DNA of 15,086 nt, taken from positions 1 to 15,086 of the forward strand of contig VSJD01000175.1 of assembly GCA_008636095.1 (NCBI GenBank), read 5' to 3'. Shown one piece after another: positions 12,454 through 15,086 of this stretch (the stretch's first letter is position 1; each line of letters starts with the position of its first letter). The translations under genes were made by a program, and so were the position numbers. Origin of the DNA: Kiritimatiellota bacterium. GTDB lineage: Bacteria; Verrucomicrobiota; Kiritimatiellia; JAAZAB01. Under the pieces are notes generated by a model, which worked only from the letters and a program-made list of their open reading frames with translations, was not told where the DNA came from and did no database searches.

Positions 12454-13476
12454 ATGAGCGATCATAAAGTCCGTGTTGGCGTGGTGGGCGTCGGCAGTCT
12501 CGGCCAGTGGCATGCCCGTATTTATTCGGAATTGCCGGCGGCCGAGTTGGTCGGGGTGTATGACATCAATCAGGCGCGGGCCGAAGAGATTGCCCGGCGC
12601 TATCGGACGCGGGCCATCCGGGACATGGCCGAATTGGCCGGCATGGTCGAGGCGGCCAGTATCGTGGTGCCGGCGGACAAGCATTTCGAAGCGGCCGCGC
12701 ATTTTCTCGAGCGCGGTGTGCACCTCCTGGTGGAAAAACCAATTGCCACCCGTACGGCCGATGCCGAGGCCATGGTAACCTCCGCCCAGCAGAAGAACCT
12801 CGTCCTGCAGGTGGGGCACGTCGAGCGGTTTAATCCCGTGCTGAAATTCCTGGAAGGCATCCTGGTGCGGCCGCGGTTCATCGAGGCCCACCGGTTACAG
12901 CCCTATCCGCCCGCGCGCGCGGGCCAGTCCCCGCGCGGGACGGAGGTCAGCGTGGTGCTGGATCTCATGATCCATGATCTGGAAATCATCCTGCACCTGG
13001 TGCGCTCGCCGGTGCGCGAGTTTCATGCCGTGGGCGTGCCGGTCCTGAGCCCCAGCGAGGATATCGCCAATGTGCGCCTCGAGTTCGAAAACGGTTGTGT
13101 GGCCAACGTGACCACCAGCCGGATCAGCCCGGAACATTTGCGTAAAATCCGCGTGTTCCAGGAGGATGCGTACATCTCGCTGGATTACGAAAAGCAGTCC
13201 GGGGAAATCTACCGCAAGACCCAGTCGCGCATTGAGCGGAGCAAGGTGCCGATCGAGAAAGGCGAACCGCTGAAAAACGAATTGACGGCGTTTGTCGAAT
13301 GCGTGCAAACGCGCGGCGCGCCGGTCGTCAGCGGCGAACAGGCGGCGGAAGCGTTGAAGCTGGCCGCAGCCATCTGCCGCCAGATCCGGAATTCGGATAG
13401 ACGCCAGACGCCAGACGCCGGCCTGCCCACCGTAGCCCCTGGGGCGAAGGCGGGACGCCAGCCTGGAGAGGAATAA
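12454..13476 (+). CDS. Gfo/Idh/MocA family NAD(P)-dependent oxidoreductase, lipid A cluster
   Basis: 340 residues from the ATG at 12454, chosen because GGAGGGG stands 5 nt before it; the frame is open from 12394, but those codons are cassette-2 repeat. Rossmann domain with GVVGVGSLGQWHA (9-21), the family EKP motif (94-96), VGHVERFNP (120-128) and the catalytic-region LMIHDLEI (171-178). Family members oxidise or reduce sugar hydroxyls. Placed between lpxI and lpxB, a UDP-GlcNAc 3-dehydrogenase (GnnA-like) role in making 3-amino-sugar lipid A precursors is possible, but no GnnB-type aminotransferase is in the window. The last ~25 residues (from ~315, RRQTPDAG onward) are low-complexity and encoded by a heptamer/REP-like repeat. 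Confidence 0.9.
   Translation: MSDHKVRVGVVGVGSLGQWHARIYSELPAAELVGVYDINQARAEEIARRYRTRAIRDMAELAGMVEAASIVVPADKHFEAAAHFLERGVHLLVEKPIATRTADAEAMVTSAQQKNLVLQVGHVERFNPVLKFLEGILVRPRFIEAHRLQPYPPARAGQSPRGTEVSVVLDLMIHDLEIILHLVRSPVREFHAVGVPVLSPSEDIANVRLEFENGCVANVTTSRISPEHLRKIRVFQEDAYISLDYEKQSGEIYRKTQSRIERSKVPIEKGEPLKNELTAFVECVQTRGAPVVSGEQAAEALKLAAAICRQIRNSDRRQTPDAGLPTVAPGAKAGRQPGEE
13399..13445 (+). repeat. AGACGCC heptamer array plus GC hairpin at the 3' end of the oxidoreductase gene
   Basis: Three exact tandem AGACGCC units (13399-13419), then a near-perfect GCCCC/GGGGC inverted repeat centred at 13440. All of it is translated as the C-terminal tail of the oxidoreductase. Confidence 0.75.
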
Positions 13477-13527
13477 AGCAAACGCCGGACTCGCGAAGCG
13501 TGTGGCAAGTATCCATGTGTTTTTTCA

Positions 13528-13562
13528 TTCGACGTTCGGCGTTCGATGTTGGATGTTCGATG
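13528..13562 (+). repeat. Five-unit heptamer array just upstream of lpxB
   Basis: Five 7-nt units related to TTCGATG, 35 nt in all, ending 18 nt before the lpxB ATG. Same period and near-identical length as the terminal repeats of the S23 cassettes but a different unit. No S23-like gene lies beside it. Confidence 0.8.
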
Positions 13563-13580
13563 TTTTCTTAAATAATATTC

Positions 13581-14714
13581 ATGAGGCCTCCTTCCATCAT
13601 GATCATCGCCGGGGAGATTTCTGGCGATATGCACGCCGCCGCCCTGGTGCGGGCGATTCGCCGGCGCCGGACCGACATCGAGTGCTTTGGCATCGGCGGT
13701 GAGAACCTGCGCGCGGCCGGCATGGAAATCCATTATGACGTTCGCGACATGGCCGTCCTGGGGCTGACGGAAGTCCTGCTCCGGTTTAGATTTTTTAACC
13801 GGGTATTTAACGAGATGTTGGACTTGGCCCGGAAACGCCGGCCGGATGCCATTCTGCTGGTGGACTATCCGGGATTCAATCTGCGGTTTGCCGCCCGGGT
13901 ACATGCGTTGGGCTTCAAAGTGCTCTATTATATTTGCCCGCAGGTGTGGGCCTGGAACCGCGGCCGCATTCCGAAGATGGCGCGGGTTGTGGATCGCCTG
14001 TTGGCGATTTTTCCGTTTGAAGTGGACGTGTTCAAGGATAGCGGCCTGCGCGTGGATTTTGTGGGCCACCCACTGGTGGCGCAAGCGGCCTCAGTGCGTG
14101 CGGAGCCCCTGGTGCCATTACCCTGGCAGGGTGAACCGCGTATTGCGCTTTTGCCCGGGAGCCGCTATCATGAAGTTAATCGCATTCTGCCGGTGATGTG
14201 GGCGGCGGCGACACGCGTGCAGTGTCAATTTCCCGGCGCCGGATTCATCATCGCCGCGCCGTCGGAGGAAGTGGCCGGCTGGGTGCGTGCCGTGATGGGC
14301 TCCTTGGGCAAGGGGCCGGAGCATGTATCCGTGGTAGCCGGGCAGACGCGGCAGATCTTGCGCCAGGCGCGCGCGGCGTTGGTGGCGTCCGGCACCGCCA
14401 CGATTGAAACGGCATTGATGCGCTGTCCCATGCTCGTGGTCTACCGGGTAGCCTGGGCCACGTATTGCTTTGGGCGGCTCCTGATCCGTGTGCCGTACCT
14501 GGGCATGGTCAATATCGTTGCTGGAGAGCGCCTGTGCCCGGAATTCATCCAACATGAGGCGCGTCCGGAAGCGATGGCCGCGGCGTTGGCGCCGCTCCTG
14601 CGCGACGGACCCGAGCGGGAAATAATGCTGGCCGGTCTTGACCGCGTCAGCCAAGCCCTGGGCGATTCGCAGGCGGCCGAGCATGCCGCGGATATTATTT
14701 TGCAGGAATTGTAA
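13581..14714 (+). CDS. lpxB: Lipid-A-disaccharide synthase
   Basis: GT19 glycosyltransferase that joins lipid X to UDP-2,3-diacylglucosamine, giving the beta-1,6 disaccharide of lipid A, at the inner face of the inner membrane. 377 residues (E. coli 382). Motifs in order: IIAGEISGDMHAA (8-20), VDYPGFNLR (94-102), YYICPQVWAW (116-125), DFVGHPL (159-165), LLPGSRYHEV (190-199), ASGTATIETAL (269-279), LVVYR (285-289) and NIVAGERLCPEFIQ (311-324). The ATG at 13581 has no SD; M7 at 13599 has GAGG 9 nt upstream and is an alternative. It is the third lipid A gene of the cluster, 104 nt after the oxidoreductase, and the gap is largely repeat. Confidence 0.97.
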   Translation: MRPPSIMIIAGEISGDMHAAALVRAIRRRRTDIECFGIGGENLRAAGMEIHYDVRDMAVLGLTEVLLRFRFFNRVFNEMLDLARKRRPDAILLVDYPGFNLRFAARVHALGFKVLYYICPQVWAWNRGRIPKMARVVDRLLAIFPFEVDVFKDSGLRVDFVGHPLVAQAASVRAEPLVPLPWQGEPRIALLPGSRYHEVNRILPVMWAAATRVQCQFPGAGFIIAAPSEEVAGWVRAVMGSLGKGPEHVSVVAGQTRQILRQARAALVASGTATIETALMRCPMLVVYRVAWATYCFGRLLIRVPYLGMVNIVAGERLCPEFIQHEARPEAMAAALAPLLRDGPEREIMLAGLDRVSQALGDSQAAEHAADIILQEL

Positions 14715-15078
14715 ATACTCAGATGCCTGCATAATTGCAAAGAGGAGATAACCACGGATCACACGGATGGCACGGATAGGGGAAGATGGAGATGTTTTCC
14801 TTGATCACATCCGTGAAATCAGTGTCGGTAATGTGGTCTCTTGGGTTCAAAAAAGAGTGGAAAAAATGGAACCAAGGGAGCATCGTATACGGCCAGTGGG
14901 TGAAAGTGAAAACACTCACTGGGGCGACACGGGAGACGCTCGAGGATTGCAATGGAGTTGCTCTCCGATTCAGTGTCTGAGCGCCGGCGGACATCACCCA
15001 CGTGGGGCTAAACACCCCGTATGCCTGTATGTAACGTGGCCGCCTGCTCCCGATGGTTCCGGTGAAAAGGAAAGCAAA
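14715..15078. other. Intergenic region after lpxB
   Basis: 364 nt. The first part holds copy B of the CACGGAT element. The rest has no feature I recognise. A 64-codon frame (14786-14980) starts inside the repeat, has no SD and matches nothing I know, so I do not call it. No clear terminator follows lpxB; the palindromic element may serve. Confidence 0.5.
14751..14837. repeat. Dispersed palindromic element with CACGGAT units, copy B
   Basis: Begins ACCAC and ends GTGGT. Three CACGGAT units spaced exactly 9 nt apart on the left, and inverted related sequence on the right. Shares a 20-nt identical core (14818-14837) with copy A at 3239-3258. Confidence 0.8.
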
Positions 15079-15086
15079 ATGAACGA
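15079..15086 (+). CDS. Probable start of a further gene, truncated by window end
   Basis: ATG AAC GA at the window edge, preceded by AAGGA with a 7-nt spacer, a good SD. Only two codons are visible, so nothing can be said about the product. Confidence 0.5.

Noticed and set aside
13528..13562. CRISPR array
   Set aside because: Units are 7 nt, contiguous and lack spacers; no cas genes nearby.
14786..14980. 64-codon open frame after lpxB
   Set aside because: Starts inside a dispersed repeat, has no SD and no recognisable features.
14992..15022. GGGG/CCCC hairpin as a terminator before the last gene
   Set aside because: Only 4 bp of stem and no U-tract.

Overview
The window comes from a Gram-negative bacterium of fairly high GC. 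It makes lipid A (lpxI and lpxB are present) and has a complete, unfused tryptophan operon. The LpxI (not LpxH) route, four-helix-bundle S23-like genes and many short palindromic repeats between genes suggest a PVC-type or candidate-phylum lineage such as Kiritimatiellota, Verrucomicrobiota or Omnitrophota. That placement is a guess from style and no marker gene settles it.

Layout. Positions 2-199 hold the 3' end of an SCP2/SCPx-type thiolase (+). Positions 309-7876 (minus strand) hold trpE-[S23-like gene]-trpG-trpD-trpC-trpF-trpB-trpA, which covers every step from chorismate to tryptophan. A strong consensus promoter with an 18-bp perfect palindrome over its -10 box lies so close to the trpE ATG that the mRNA is probably leaderless. 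Divergent from it is a small DUF167/YggU gene (8093-8380, +). Next come two minus-strand nuclease-like genes, a DUF1016/YhcG protein and a RecB/Cas4-like PD-(D/E)XK protein with a probable Fe-S cluster. From 11106 a plus-strand lipid A cluster follows: lpxI, a second S23-like gene, a Gfo/Idh/MocA oxidoreductase and lpxB. The first bases of another gene start at 15079.

The most striking feature is repeat architecture. Both S23-like genes sit in ~0.5-kb cassettes (518 and 502 bp) bounded by 34-bp terminal inverted repeats. The arms of each cassette are built from a roughly 7-nt unit, but the unit differs: ATGGTTA in the trp operon and TTCCAAG in the lpx cluster. In both cases the cassette sits at the 3' end of the upstream host gene, in the host gene's orientation, and the repeat supplies the host gene's stop codon or last codons. 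Solo heptamer arrays of other sequence lie at 13399-13419, 13528-13562 and 8475-8495. Five of the six junctions inside the trp operon carry a palindromic repeat; only the tightly coupled trpB-trpA junction is free of one. I propose that the S23-like cassettes are a small mobile or IVS-like element family in which each protein is paired with its own repeat family.

Working together: the trp genes form one transcription unit, probably repressor-controlled at the palindrome, with expression of individual genes possibly tuned by the hairpins. The lpx genes act at the UDP-diacylglucosamine to disaccharide stage of lipid A synthesis, and the oxidoreductase between them may modify the sugar nucleotide.
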